From positions 310,001-374,000 of the forward strand of contig NZ_NOIN01000002.1 of assembly GCF_014596565.1 (NCBI RefSeq): 64,000 nucleotides of DNA. Direction: 5' to 3'. Numbering within the stretch: position 1 is the stretch's first letter; every line of letters starts with the position of its first letter. Below, in pieces: positions 44,943 through 55,748 of this stretch. The position numbers and the translations under genes were made by a program. Source of the DNA: Pseudomonas sp. PSB18 (GTDB taxonomy: Bacteria; Pseudomonadota; Gammaproteobacteria; Pseudomonadales; Pseudomonadaceae). The notes beneath the pieces are model-generated. The model was not told where the DNA came from and did not search any database. It saw only the letters and a list, made by a program, of their open reading frames with translations.

Positions 44943-47162
44943 TTAATTGACCGCCAACACCGGGCTGCTCAGGCGATCCAGCAACGTCGCCTGGGCGCTG
45001 CGTGGGTTCTGGTTGCCGGTCGGCGTGTTGCGGATGTAACGGCCATCCGACTGCAGGCTCCAGCTGTGGGTGTTATCGGTGAGGTAGCTTTCCAGCTCTT
45101 TCTTGACTCGCAGGATCAGCTTCTTGCCCTCCACCGGGAAGCAGGTCTCGACGCGCTTGTCGAGGTTGCGCTCCATCCAGTCGGCGCTGGACAGGAACAT
45201 CTGCTCCTCGCCGCCGTTGAGGAAGTAGAACACCCGCGTGTGCTCCAAGAAGCGCCCGATGATCGAACGCACGTGGATATTATGGGAAACCCCCGGAATA
45301 CCTGGCCGCAGGCAGCACATGCCGCGCACCACCAGGTCGATCCGCACGCCCGACTGGCTGGCCTTGTACAGCGCGCGGATGATCTTCGGATCGGTCAGCG
45401 AGTTGAACTTGGCAATGATGTGCGCCGGTTTGCCGTCCAGGGCGAACTGGGTCTCCCGGGTGATCATGTCGAGCATGCCCTTTTTCAGGGTGAACGGCGC
45501 ATGCAGCAGTTTCTTCATGCGCAGCGTCTTGCCCATGCCGATCAACTGGCTGAACAGCTTGCCGACGTCTTCACACAAGGCATCGTCGGAGGTCAGCAGG
45601 CTGTAGTCGGTGTACAGGCGGGCGTTGGCAGCGTGGTAGTTACCCGTGCCCAGGTGCGCATAACGCACGATCTCGCCGGCCTCGCGCCGCAGGATGAGCA
45701 TCATCTTGGCGTGGGTCTTGAAGCCGACCACGCCATAGATCACTACCGCGCCGGCCGCTTGCAGACGGCTTGCCAGTTGCAGGTTGGACTCCTCATCGAA
45801 GCGCGCACGCAATTCGATCACCGCCGTGACCTCCTTGCCGTTTCGCGCCGCATCCACCAGGGCGTCGACGATTTCCGAGTTGGCGCCGCTGCGGTACAGG
45901 GTCTGGCGCACCGCCAGGACATGAGGGTCCTTGGCAGCCTGGCGCAGCAGATCGACCACCGGCGTGAACGACTCGAACGGGTGCAACAACAGGATGTCCT
46001 GCTTGCTGATCACGTTGAAAATGTTCTCGCTGTTCTGGAGCAGCTTCGGGATCTGCGGCGTGAACGGCGAATATTGCAGCTCCGGATGGCTGTCCAGGCC
46101 GGTGATGCTGAAGAGCCGGGTCAGGTTGACCGGACCGTTGACCTGATACAGCTCGGTCTCATGCAGGTTGAACTGCTTGAGCAAGTAATCGGACAAGTGT
46201 TTCGGGCAAGTGTCGGCCACTTCCAGGCGCACCGCATCGCCGTAGCGACGGGAGAACAGCTCGCCACGAAGGGCACGGGCCAGGTCTTCGACGTCCTCGG
46301 TGTCCACCGACAGGTCGGCGTTACGCGTCAGGCGGAACTGGTAGCACCCCTTCACCTTCATGCCCTGGAACAGGTCATCGGCGTGGGCGTGGATCATCGA
46401 TGACAGGAACACATAGTTGTCGCCAGGTCCGCCGACGTCTTCCGGTACGCGGATAATGCGCGGCAGCAGGCGTGGCGCGGGAATGATCGCCAGGCCGGAA
46501 TCGCGGCCGAAGGCGTCGATGCCTTCCAGCTCGACGATGAAGTTCAGGCTCTTGTTGACCAGCAGCGGGAACGGGTGCGTCGGGTCGAGGCCGATCGGCG
46601 TGATGATCGGCGCGATCTCGTCGCGGAAATAGCGGCGTACCCAAGTCTTGAGCTTGGTGGTCCAGTGGCGACGACGGATAAAGCGGACCTGATGTTTTTC
46701 CAGTTCCGGCAACAGGATGTCGTTGAGGATCGCGTATTGGCGGTCGACATGCCCATGGACCAGCTCGCTGATGCGCGCCAGGGCCTGATGGGGTTGCAGG
46801 CCATCCGCACCGGCTTGCTCACGGGCGAAGGTGATCTGTTTCTTCAGGCCGGCGACGCGGATTTCAAAGAACTCATCCAGGTTGCTGGAGAAGATCAACA
46901 GGAACTTCAAGCGCTCCAACAAGGGATAGGACTCGTCCAGCGCCTGCTCCAGCACGCGGATGTTGAACTGCAGTTGCGACAGCTCGCGATGGATGTACAG
47001 GCTGCTGTCATCCAGGCTGGGGATCGCAATCGCCGGGGCCGGGGCGGGTTCGGCGACCACCACCGGGGGAGCGGGCTCCAGCTCCGGTGGCGTTTCAGCG
47101 ATCTGCTCGACCACGGGCTGAGCGTCTTTTACGGCAACTTCAGAAAGTCCTTCGGTATTCAT
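44943..47162 (-). CDS. ppk: Polyphosphate kinase 1
   Basis: Ppk1 makes polyphosphate from ATP. The 739-residue protein has the N-terminal helical domain ([20 protein letters not shown]), the autophosphorylated-His region [18 protein letters not shown] near residue 480, and the second His/Arg region [20 protein letters not shown] near 650. About 50 residues at the N-terminus form a Pro/Glu/Ala-rich extension that is absent from E. coli Ppk. It is convergent with ppx and lies 17 bases downstream of hemB on the same strand. Confidence 0.95.
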   Translation of the reverse strand: MNTEGLSEVAVKDAQPVVEQIAETPPELEPAPPVVVAEPAPAPAIAIPSLDDSSLYIHRELSQLQFNIRVLEQALDESYPLLERLKFLLIFSSNLDEFFEIRVAGLKKQITFAREQAGADGLQPHQALARISELVHGHVDRQYAILNDILLPELEKHQVRFIRRRHWTTKLKTWVRRYFRDEIAPIITPIGLDPTHPFPLLVNKSLNFIVELEGIDAFGRDSGLAIIPAPRLLPRIIRVPEDVGGPGDNYVFLSSMIHAHADDLFQGMKVKGCYQFRLTRNADLSVDTEDVEDLARALRGELFSRRYGDAVRLEVADTCPKHLSDYLLKQFNLHETELYQVNGPVNLTRLFSITGLDSHPELQYSPFTPQIPKLLQNSENIFNVISKQDILLLHPFESFTPVVDLLRQAAKDPHVLAVRQTLYRSGANSEIVDALVDAARNGKEVTAVIELRARFDEESNLQLASRLQAAGAVVIYGVVGFKTHAKMMLILRREAGEIVRYAHLGTGNYHAANARLYTDYSLLTSDDALCEDVGKLFSQLIGMGKTLRMKKLLHAPFTLKKGMLDMITRETQFALDGKPAHIIAKFNSLTDPKIIRALYKASQSGVRIDLVVRGMCCLRPGIPGVSHNIHVRSIIGRFLEHTRVFYFLNGGEEQMFLSSADWMERNLDKRVETCFPVEGKKLILRVKKELESYLTDNTHSWSLQSDGRYIRNTPTGNQNPRSAQATLLDRLSSPVLAVN

Positions 47163-47179
47163 CGCAAGTTCCTGGGAGG

Positions 47180-48244
<1,065 letters not shown>

Positions 48245-48396
48245 TTATGACCAACGTATGACAGTTATGTGCACCTGTGACCTTTCGTCTCAGTCATTGT
48301 CGTTGTAGGAAATGTTCACGTCGAGACACATTTCGACACTTTCCTGAATGTGCCCGAAGGGTTAGGCTGCGCGTTCATTTCGCCAGCACCCAGACA

Positions 48397-49050
48397 ATGC
48401 TCCAACAATTTCTACATGACTTCGGCTATCTGGCCCTTTTTATCGGCACGTTCTTCGAAGGCGAAACCATCCTCGTGCTCGCAGGTTTCCTGGCGTTCCG
48501 TGGCTACATGGACATCAATCTCGTAGTGGTCGTGGCATTCTGCGGCAGCTACGCGGGGGATCAGCTGTGGTATTTCCTGGGACGCAAGCACGGGCGCAAG
48601 CTGCTGGCGCGCAAACCTCGCTGGCAACTGATGGGTGATCGTGCGCTGGAGCACATCCGCAAGCACCCGGACATCTGGGTCCTGAGCTTTCGCTTCGTCT
48701 ACGGCCTACGCACAGTGATGCCGGTGGCTATCGGCCTGTCAGGCTATCCACCGGGGCGTTACCTACTGCTCAACGGCATTGGCGCGGCGATCTGGGCGAC
48801 CGCCCTGGCTGCCGCCGCCTATCACTTCGGCGCCGTACTCGAAGGCATGCTGGGCAGTATCAAGAAATATGAGTTGTGGGTACTCGGCGCATTGCTGTTG
48901 CTGGGCTTGTGCCTGTGGTTGCGTCGACGCATCAAGAACGCGCGACTGGCGAAAAAAGTCCTCGAAGCCGAGCGGCTGGAGCGAACCAAGTCCGACGAAC
49001 CTACGACGCCAACCGAGCAAGCCGGTTGCGACAGCAATAGAGCCCCATGA
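48397..49050 (+). CDS. DedA family membrane protein
   Basis: This 217-residue inner membrane protein of the DedA/VTT family has the motifs FEGETILVLAGFLAFRG near residue 20 and FRFVYGLRTVMPVAIGLSG near 98, and about five membrane segments. The C-terminal tail is charged (RRRIKNARLAKKVLEAERLERTKSDE). Family members are proposed to flip lipids. Its last 50 bases overlap the end of the opposing desaturase-like gene. It is divergent from hemB. Confidence 0.88.
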   Translation: MLQQFLHDFGYLALFIGTFFEGETILVLAGFLAFRGYMDINLVVVVAFCGSYAGDQLWYFLGRKHGRKLLARKPRWQLMGDRALEHIRKHPDIWVLSFRFVYGLRTVMPVAIGLSGYPPGRYLLLNGIGAAIWATALAAAAYHFGAVLEGMLGSIKKYELWVLGALLLLGLCLWLRRRIKNARLAKKVLEAERLERTKSDEPTTPTEQAGCDSNRAP

Positions 49051-50236
49051 CGCTGAGCAGGCTGTAGCTGAGTAAACCGACCCAGGCCACAGGGCCCGCC
49101 GGCCACAATCCGGCCAGCGGCGCCAGCCACACCAGCGGCAGGTTCGAAACCAGTCGCAGCAGCTCCAGCCTCAGCGCCCACGGGCGATTCTCCAGGGTCA
49201 TGCCCAATACGAACAGCCCGAACGCCACCGCCCCCCACCCCAGTACCAGGGCGGCGATGGGCAGACTGTTCTCCAGGTTCATCAAGTAACTGCCCAGCGC
49301 GATGTAGACGCAGAACTGCAGCGCCACGTAGCCTTGCTGACGTCCATCCAGCGGCACTTCGAATTTGCGGAAACAGCCCAGGTCCGGTTTGTTCAGTGGG
49401 TACCTCGCCGCCACGTCTGCGGGTCGCCAACCGGTGGGCATGAACCAGATCCGCAGCTTGTCCCACCGCCGTCCGGCCCGTCGGGCATCTGTCCATAGCT
49501 GCACATAGAACTGCAGGTTGGCCCATAACGGGTTCCAGCTCGACAGCGGCGTGGTGACGCCAAAAATCACCGGTTCGCGGTCATCTTCCTCTTGGAAGGT
49601 GCCAAACAGACGGTCCCAAATAATGAACACCCCGCCGTAGTTGCGATCCATGTAGAGAGGGTTCTGCGCATGGTGGGCACGATGATTGGACGGCGTGACG
49701 AAGCACCACTCCAGCCAGCCCAGCTTGGGAATGTGCTGGGTGTGTACCCAGAATTGGTAGAGCAGGTTCAGCGCCGCGACGCTGACGAACACCGTCAGCG
49801 GCACGCCCAGTACGGCCAGCGGCAGGTAGAACACCCAGCTCAACAGGAATCCGGTGCTGGTCTGGCGCAGCGCCGTGGAGAGATTGTAGTCCTCGCTCTG
49901 GTGATGCACCGAATGAGCCGCCCAGAGGATGTTGCGCTCATGGCCCATGCGATGCAGCCAGTAGTAGCAGAAGTCATAGAACACAAAGGCAAACACCCAG
50001 ACCCAGGCCTGTTCGGCAGGCAACCGGACAAGCGCAAGATGTTTCAAGGCAAAGGCGTAAGTCACCAGCCCCACGCCCTTGGTCAGCAGGCCCGTAGTGG
50101 TCGACAACACACCGGTGCTCAGGCTGTTGATCGCATCGGCCAGGCGGTAATGACTCACACCGCGCCAGCGGTCGGCCAACAGCTCGACGGCGATCAGCAC
50201 GAAGAAGAACGGCACGGCATACAGAATGAAATTCAT
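49001..50236 (-). CDS. Sterol desaturase/fatty acid hydroxylase family membrane protein
   Basis: The 411-residue protein has eight-histidine di-iron motifs HRMGH, HSVHH and a later NHRAHH within membrane segments, as in the fatty acid hydroxylase superfamily. The first 240 residues hold the enzyme domain, and about 100 further residues at the C-terminus form extra membrane segments. The substrate is unknown; in bacteria lipid head-group or chain hydroxylation is likely. The last 50 bases overlap the convergent DedA gene. Confidence 0.87.
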   Translation of the reverse strand: MNFILYAVPFFFVLIAVELLADRWRGVSHYRLADAINSLSTGVLSTTTGLLTKGVGLVTYAFALKHLALVRLPAEQAWVWVFAFVFYDFCYYWLHRMGHERNILWAAHSVHHQSEDYNLSTALRQTSTGFLLSWVFYLPLAVLGVPLTVFVSVAALNLLYQFWVHTQHIPKLGWLEWCFVTPSNHRAHHAQNPLYMDRNYGGVFIIWDRLFGTFQEEDDREPVIFGVTTPLSSWNPLWANLQFYVQLWTDARRAGRRWDKLRIWFMPTGWRPADVAARYPLNKPDLGCFRKFEVPLDGRQQGYVALQFCVYIALGSYLMNLENSLPIAALVLGWGAVAFGLFVLGMTLENRPWALRLELLRLVSNLPLVWLAPLAGLWPAGPVAWVGLLSYSLLSVMGLYCCRNRLARLAS

Positions 50237-50349
50237 GATGCGACCCGGGCAGGAGATAGTCGGCAGATTAGGTTTAGCCGCCGGATAACCCTATGGCAAC
50301 GAGTGACAAATTAGTGGACATTTAACGCCATGAATCTGGAGAAAAACCC

Positions 50350-51018
50350 ATGAGCAAAAAAGTTGCAGTGATCCTTTCCGGCTGTGGCGTGTACGACGGC
50401 GCCGAGATCCACGAAAGCGTGATCACCCTACTGCGCCTGGACCAACGGGGGGCGCAGGTCCAGTGCTTCGCCCCCAACATCGCCCAACTGCATGTGATCA
50501 ATCACCTCACCGGCGAAGAAATGCCCGAAAGCCGCAACGTGCTGGTGGAGTCGGCGCGGATCGCCCGCGGTAACGTGAAGGACTTGCGCGAAGCCAGGGC
50601 CGAGGACTTCGACGCCCTGATCGTACCGGGTGGCTTTGGTTCGGCGAAAAACCTCTCAAACTTTGCCGTCGAAGGCGCGGACTGCACCGTCCAGCCCGAA
50701 CTCCTGGCGCTGACCGAGGCCTTCGCCGAGGCCGGCAAGCCGGTGGGCCTGATCTGCATTTCCCCGGCCCTGGCGGCGAAAATCTATGGCCCTGGCGTGA
50801 CCTGCACCATTGGCACGGATGTCGACACCGCTGCCGCTGTGACCAAGATGGGCGGCACGCATGAAGACTGCGCCGTCACCGACATCGTCGAAGACCGCGC
50901 ACGCAGATTGGTCAGCACTCCAGCCTACATGCTGGCGCAGAACATCAGCGAAGCAGCCTCGGGGATCAACAAACTGGTGGATCGGGTACTCGAACTGACC
51001 CACGAGAACGACGCCTGA
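50350..51018 (+). CDS. elbB: Isoprenoid biosynthesis glyoxalase ElbB
   Basis: This 222-residue DJ-1/PfpI-like protein starts MSKKVAVILSGCGVYDGAEIHE and has the nucleophile-elbow-type Cys in GLICISPALAAKIYG. The segment LIVPGGFGSAKNLS is typical. ElbB was named from E. coli, where glyoxalase activity was reported; its role in isoprenoid synthesis is indirect. GGAG precedes the ATG by 11 bases. It is a single gene followed by a REP doublet. Confidence 0.9.
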   Translation: MSKKVAVILSGCGVYDGAEIHESVITLLRLDQRGAQVQCFAPNIAQLHVINHLTGEEMPESRNVLVESARIARGNVKDLREARAEDFDALIVPGGFGSAKNLSNFAVEGADCTVQPELLALTEAFAEAGKPVGLICISPALAAKIYGPGVTCTIGTDVDTAAAVTKMGGTHEDCAVTDIVEDRARRLVSTPAYMLAQNISEAASGINKLVDRVLELTHENDA

Positions 51019-51034
51019 GCAGCACCCAGCCAAT

Positions 51035-51122
51035 GTGGGAGCGAGCCTGCTCGCGATAGCGTCGGTTCAGTTGATACTTTGGTTGGCTGACACACCGTCA
51101 TCGCGAGCAGGCTCGCTCCCAC
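51035..51122. repeat. REP doublet (family A) between convergent genes
   Basis: GTGGGAGCGAGCCTGCTCGC is followed by the exact inverted copy about 45 bases on. It lies between elbB and the opposing YaiI-type gene. Confidence 0.9.
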
Positions 51123-51138
51123 AGGGGAACTGTCAGGC

Positions 51139-51594
51139 TCAGGACATCCGGCTCAAGCGCGTAAGGATCCGATCCAACGCATTGGCGAACCCCTGCTTGT
51201 CCCGCTCACTGTAGGCCGCAGGACCGCCGCCCATCTGGCCCTGCTCACGCAAATCGGTGAACAGGTTGCGCACCGCCAGCCGGTCCCCCATGTTCTGCGC
51301 GTTGAACTCCTTGCCCCGCGGGTCCAGGGCGGCGACACCCTTCTTCACCAACCGGTCGGCCAGGGGCACGTCGCTGCAGATCACCAGCTCACCCGGTCCC
51401 GCGTGCTCCACCAGATAATCGTCCGCCGCGTCAGGGCCGCTGGGGACCACGATCAACTTGACGCAGGCCAGACCTGGCTTGATCTGCGGTTGCCCGGCCA
51501 CCAACACCACCTCGAACTGGCGCTTCAAGGCGAACTTGACCACCAGTTCCTTCGCCGCCTTGGGGCAGGCGTCAGCATCGATCCAGACACGCAT
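51139..51594 (-). CDS. YaiI/YqxD family protein (UPF0178)
   Basis: This 151-residue protein of the UPF0178 family begins MRVWIDADACPKAAKELVVK, with acidic residues in the first strand and a later motif ICSDVPLADRLVKKG, consistent with a PIN-like metal-binding nuclease fold. No activity is established. Its ATG overlaps the stop of the FTR1 gene by one base (TGATG), so it is co-translated with the iron permease, which is worth noting because the two have no obvious link. Confidence 0.88.
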   Translation of the reverse strand: MRVWIDADACPKAAKELVVKFALKRQFEVVLVAGQPQIKPGLACVKLIVVPSGPDAADDYLVEHAGPGELVICSDVPLADRLVKKGVAALDPRGKEFNAQNMGDRLAVRNLFTDLREQGQMGGGPAAYSERDKQGFANALDRILTRLSRMS

Positions 51595-53492
51595 CAGGAG
51601 ACTTGCACCCTGCGCTTCTCCGCCACCCAGCTACGACCGTACAGCACCACGATCGCCAGGATCGCGATCACTTGAGCGGTCAGCGAATAGGCATCGGCGT
51701 GAATACCCAGCCAATCGAAATCGAAGAACGCCACTGGACGGGTGCCGAAGATCCCGGCTTCCTGCAAGGCCTTCACGCCATGTCCGGCGAAGACCACCGA
51801 CAGCGCGCACAGCAACGCGGCGTTGATGCTGAAGAACAGCGCCAACGGCAGTCGTGCCGACCCGCGCAGGATTATCCAGGCCAGTCCTACCAGCAGCACC
51901 AGCGCCGTGGCGCCACCGGCCAGCACGGCGTTATGTCCGGCGGGACCGGCTTGCAGCCACAGGGTTTCGTAGAACAGGATCACTTCGAACAGTTCGCGAT
52001 ACACCGAGAAGAACGCCAGGACGGCGAAGCCGAAACGGCCACCACCACCGACCAGGCTGCTCTTGATGTAATCCTGCCAGGCCGCCGCGTGACGGCGATC
52101 GTGCATCCACACCCCCAACCACAGCACCATCACGCTGGCGAACAACGCCGTTGCGCCTTCAAGCAATTCCCGCTGGGCACCGCTGACGTCGATCACATAG
52201 GCAGCCAGGCCCCAGGTCGCCAGACCGGCCAACAACGCCAGGCCCCAACCTACGTTGACACTGCGAGCCGCCGACTCCTGACCGGTGTTGCGCAGGAACG
52301 CCAGAATCGCCGCCAGCACCAGGATTGCTTCCAGCCCTTCGCGCAACAGGATCAGCAAGCCCGAAAGGTAGCTCAGCGACCAGCTCAGGCCATCGCCGCC
52401 CAACAGCCCCGCCGACATCTTCAGCTTGGCCTTCGCCGTGGCCAGACGCTGCTCGGCCTGCTCCACCGGCAAGCCGTCCTGCAGAGACTGACGGTAAGCC
52501 ATCAGGGCCTTTTCAGTGTCCTTGCGCACAGTGGCATCGACATTGTCCAACGAGCTTTCCACCAGCTCGAAGCCTTCCAGATAAGCCGCTACCGACAAGT
52601 CATAGGCCTGGTCGTGATCACCGGCGCGATAGGCCGCGATGCTCTTGTCCAGGGTGGCGGCGGTGTAGTCGAGCAACTGCGCCGGGCCACGCTGCACCTG
52701 CGGCGGCTGGGCACGCTGGGCACGGAACGTTGCAGCCGCGGCGGGGCCTTGGGCCGCCAGCACTTCAGCCGGGGTCTGGCGGGCCAGGTCGGCAAGGTTG
52801 AAGGTCTGCTCGCTTTTGGCCGCCGCCGGGTCCGCACTGAAACCGGCGATGTAGGTGGCCAGGTCCCAGCGCTGACGCTCATCGAGCTGGTCGGCGAAGG
52901 CCGGCATGTCGGTGCCTTCAATGCCCATGCCAAGGGTGTTGTAGATCGCGTAGAGACTCAGGTGATCGAGACGCCGACCGTCGCGCAGGTTGGAAGGCGC
53001 CGGCACCAGACCGACACCGGCAGGGCCGTCGCCAGCGCCACTGTCACCGTGGCACACCGAGCAGTTCTGGGCGTACAGCGGCGCACCGCGAGTCGGGTCC
53101 GGGGTAATGACCGGCGCCTGGCTGACTTCATAGGCCACTGCCAGCTTTGCCCCCAATTGACGCGCCAGGCGGGCAACATCGCCGCCGTCCTGATGCTGGG
53201 TGATCGCCTGGCGCAAGGCACCGATGCCCTGTGTGAGCTCAGCCTTTTCCGGCTTGGCCGGCAGCGCAACGATCAGCCCTTCCAGCACCTGGGTGAATTC
53301 CAATTGCTCACGATACTCGGACTCGTCGATGACTTTGCCCGCTTCGACGGTCTCCGGGTAATCCGCCCCGATGTAATCCAGCAAGTGCAGCGCCTGGGGA
53401 GCGCCCTCAACGGTGTTGGCCAGCAATGGATTGCTGCACAGGGCAAGCAACGGCAGTGCAAGCCAGGCCAGAAAACGAAGCGGGGCAATCAT
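51594..53492 (-). CDS. FTR1-type iron permease fused to cytochrome c domain
   Basis: This is a 632-residue membrane protein. After a signal peptide (cleavage near LLA-NT) comes a region with a c-type haem site CSVCH (144-148) and a likely axial Met in GTDMPAF (196). A helical periplasmic linker follows (about 240-360), then a seven-segment FTR1 permease with the iron-passage motifs REGLE (384-388) and RELFE (499-503). FTR1 permeases move Fe(III) made from Fe(II) by a partner oxidase. Here the haem domain could take that electron. It is encoded with the YaiI-type gene. Confidence 0.9.
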   Translation of the reverse strand: MIAPLRFLAWLALPLLALCSNPLLANTVEGAPQALHLLDYIGADYPETVEAGKVIDESEYREQLEFTQVLEGLIVALPAKPEKAELTQGIGALRQAITQHQDGGDVARLARQLGAKLAVAYEVSQAPVITPDPTRGAPLYAQNCSVCHGDSGAGDGPAGVGLVPAPSNLRDGRRLDHLSLYAIYNTLGMGIEGTDMPAFADQLDERQRWDLATYIAGFSADPAAAKSEQTFNLADLARQTPAEVLAAQGPAAAATFRAQRAQPPQVQRGPAQLLDYTAATLDKSIAAYRAGDHDQAYDLSVAAYLEGFELVESSLDNVDATVRKDTEKALMAYRQSLQDGLPVEQAEQRLATAKAKLKMSAGLLGGDGLSWSLSYLSGLLILLREGLEAILVLAAILAFLRNTGQESAARSVNVGWGLALLAGLATWGLAAYVIDVSGAQRELLEGATALFASVMVLWLGVWMHDRRHAAAWQDYIKSSLVGGGGRFGFAVLAFFSVYRELFEVILFYETLWLQAGPAGHNAVLAGGATALVLLVGLAWIILRGSARLPLALFFSINAALLCALSVVFAGHGVKALQEAGIFGTRPVAFFDFDWLGIHADAYSLTAQVIAILAIVVLYGRSWVAEKRRVQVS

Positions 53493-53798
53493 GAATGACT
53501 CTCAATTGGAAATAAGAAGTAACACATTGTTCACTTACATAGACTTTGGCTCAAGAGCGAATGTGCTCCGGTGGCGCATTTTCATCGGATTTTCATGGTT
53601 TGGAAGTGATGTCACAAAAACAGCGTTTCGAGATTGAAAAGCCATTACATAGCCAACAGCCATGTCTATAATCGCGCCGCCTTTTTATAAGAACTTGGCA
53701 TAAAAGCTCCTCCGCTTATGAGGAACCGATAGCGTCCCGACGCCGTCCGTGGATCGACCCAGCCCGAACCGCCCACCTGGCTGCTACTCAGGGAAGAA
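53493..53798 (+). promoter_or_regulatory. Divergent intergenic region with promoter of the lipoprotein cluster
   Basis: The region separates the FTR1 gene from the COG3014 lipoprotein. A perfect -10 box TATAAT is at 53667-53672, with only a weak -35 (TTACAT) 16-17 bases upstream, giving a leader of about 125 bases before the ATG at 53799. No other gene is seen. Confidence 0.45.
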
Positions 53799-55202
53799 AT
53801 GTTCATGGCCTCCCGTGCCGCTTTTCCGGTCGCCCTCGGTGCGATCACCTTACTGTCCGGCTGTTCGGTTTTTCGCAACTACGACAGCGAACTGACCCAG
53901 ACCAATCAACAGCTGGCGTCCGGTAACGTCGACGCCGCGTTGACCCTGTTGGACAAGAACAACACCAGTCAAGACCGGGATCTGCTGTATTACTTCGAAA
54001 AAGGTGAGCTGCTGCGGGCCAAAGGCGATCTGTCCGGCAGCCAGGCGGCCTGGACCAACGCCGATCGGCAGGTCGGACAGTGGGAAGATGCGGTCAAGCT
54101 GGACACCGCCAAGTACGTGGCGCAGTTCGGCAGTTTCCTGGTCAACGATAAAGTACGGCGCTACGAGGGCTACGATTACGAAAAGGTCATGCTGACCACG
54201 CAGATGGCCCTGAACCTGCTGGCGGTGAACGACTTCGACGGTGCCCGGACCCAGATCAAGAAGACCCATGAACGCGAAGCGGTGATTGCCGATCTGCGCG
54301 ACAAGGAATACCTCAAGCGCGAGGAAGAAGCCGAGCAGCAAGGGGTCAAGACCGAGTACAAAGACCTTCAGGGTTACCCGGTGGCCAGCCTCGACGCACC
54401 GGAAGTGGTGGGCCTGAAAAACAGCTACCAGAGCGCGTTCAGCCACTATCTGGCCGGTTTCGTCTACGAAGCCCTGGGGGAAAAAGACCTGGCCGCACCG
54501 GGTTATCGCAAGGCTGCCGAGCTGCGTCCCAACACCCCCTTGCTGGAACAGGCACTGCTCAACCTGGACAAGCCTGTCGCCAAGAACGATGACAGCGATA
54601 TCCTGATCGTGGTGCAAAGCGGCCTGGCGCCGTCCCGTGACTCGATCCGCATTCCCCTGCCCTTGCCTATCAGCGGCCATCTCGTCATCACGCCGCTGTC
54701 GTTCCCGGTGATCAAGCCTGACACCTCCACCGCCGCCTTCGCCCAGATCGGTGTCGATGGCCGCCAGATGGATCTGACCCAGCTCAACAGCACCACCGCC
54801 ATGTCCCGCCGCGCCCTTCGCGACGACATGCCCGGCATCATCCTGCGCACCACCGTGCGAGCCGTCACCCGTGGCGTGGCGCAAAAACAGATCAACGACA
54901 CCAACCCGTTGGCCGGCCTGGCCGTGGGCCTCACCTCGGCCGTGCTCGAAGGCGCCGATACCCGGACCTGGCGCACCCTGCCGGATTACACCCAAGTGGT
55001 GCGCCTGCGCCTGAAGAAGGGCGAACACCAGGTCACCTTGCCAAACGCCGTAGGCGGCTCGGTGGTCAAGGTGGTCGTCGACCAGCGCTACCAGGTTGTC
55101 ACCCTGCGGGCCGTGGGCAATCAGGTCTTCGCCGGTGGCCTGGCCGCCCAGGTGATGCCGAGTGCCAACCCGACCGCCGTCGCCAGCCTCAAACAACCTT
55201 AA
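53799..55202 (+). CDS. COG3014-type lipoprotein
   Basis: This 467-residue predicted lipoprotein has lipobox LLSGC with Cys near residue 22, followed by Ser, so probable outer-membrane sorting. The body starts with a helical repeat-like half (about 30-260; QQLASGNVDAALTLLDKNN looks like a TPR-type helix pair). The second half is rich in beta strands (SHLVITP-like regions, then VVDQRYQVVTLRAVGNQVFAGG). It is first in a cluster with ycfL- and lpoB-like genes, spaced 18 bases from the next. The function is unknown; such clusters occur in several marine and soil gamma-proteobacteria. Confidence 0.8.
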   Translation: MFMASRAAFPVALGAITLLSGCSVFRNYDSELTQTNQQLASGNVDAALTLLDKNNTSQDRDLLYYFEKGELLRAKGDLSGSQAAWTNADRQVGQWEDAVKLDTAKYVAQFGSFLVNDKVRRYEGYDYEKVMLTTQMALNLLAVNDFDGARTQIKKTHEREAVIADLRDKEYLKREEEAEQQGVKTEYKDLQGYPVASLDAPEVVGLKNSYQSAFSHYLAGFVYEALGEKDLAAPGYRKAAELRPNTPLLEQALLNLDKPVAKNDDSDILIVVQSGLAPSRDSIRIPLPLPISGHLVITPLSFPVIKPDTSTAAFAQIGVDGRQMDLTQLNSTTAMSRRALRDDMPGIILRTTVRAVTRGVAQKQINDTNPLAGLAVGLTSAVLEGADTRTWRTLPDYTQVVRLRLKKGEHQVTLPNAVGGSVVKVVVDQRYQVVTLRAVGNQVFAGGLAAQVMPSANPTAVASLKQP

Positions 55203-55220
55203 GAACGGAGTCTTGTACCC

Positions 55221-55592
55221 ATGCGTTTAAAACTGATCGCCATCGGCGCCCTGGCCTTGCTGGCCGGTTGCGCCACCCCGCCCGCCCCTGAGCCGGGCAG
55301 CGCCGCCAGCAAGGTCGTGGCGATGGGCAAGACAAAGAACATCGTGGTCGGTGCCATGCGCGTGGCCCGGGAAAACGGCTACATGACCGTCAACGTGCAG
55401 CTGAGCAACACCAGCTACAACAACAAGACGATGTACTACCGCTTTGCCTGGCTGGGGCCTGAAGGCTTTCCGATCGCCGAAGAGGAAACCTGGAAAAGCC
55501 TGACACTGTACGGCGAACAGACCAGCTTCCTGCCGGCCATCGCGCCGACACCCAAGGCCGTGGACTTCCGGTTGGAAATCAATACGCCTTGA
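55221..55592 (+). CDS. YcfL-like lipoprotein (DUF1425)
   Basis: This 123-residue lipoprotein has lipobox LLAGC (Cys16) and a DUF1425 beta-sandwich (MTVNVQLSNTSYNNKTMYYRFAWLG, GFPIAEEETWKSL). In E. coli ycfL sits directly beside lpoB, and the same neighbours are kept here. Its molecular role is not known. GAACGGAG lies ahead of the ATG. A REP doublet follows its stop. Confidence 0.85.
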   Translation: MRLKLIAIGALALLAGCATPPAPEPGSAASKVVAMGKTKNIVVGAMRVARENGYMTVNVQLSNTSYNNKTMYYRFAWLGPEGFPIAEEETWKSLTLYGEQTSFLPAIAPTPKAVDFRLEINTP

Positions 55593-55623
55593 GCCTGATG
55601 ACCGACAGTCGGATACATATCCT

Positions 55624-55689
55624 GTGGGAGCGAGCCCGCTCGCGAAGCGGTGGCTGGAAAATCGCTATCGCGAGCAGGCTCGCTCTCAC
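55624..55689. repeat. REP doublet (family A, slightly diverged) inside the lipoprotein cluster
   Basis: GTGGGAGCGAGCCCGCTCGCG and the inverted copy ending GCTCGCTCTCAC enclose about 24 bases. It lies between the ycfL-like and lpoB-like genes and could reduce co-expression. Confidence 0.8.
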
Positions 55690-55748
55690 AAGGTTCTTTG
55701 ACTGACCGGCAACTTGCGTTAACCCTTTCAGCTTTAGAGAGTTCTTCC

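Noticed and set aside
53493-53530. Possible Fur box just before the FTR1 gene
   Set aside because: AATTGAGAGTCATT resembles half of a Fur site, but it overlaps the ribosome site and lacks a second arm.
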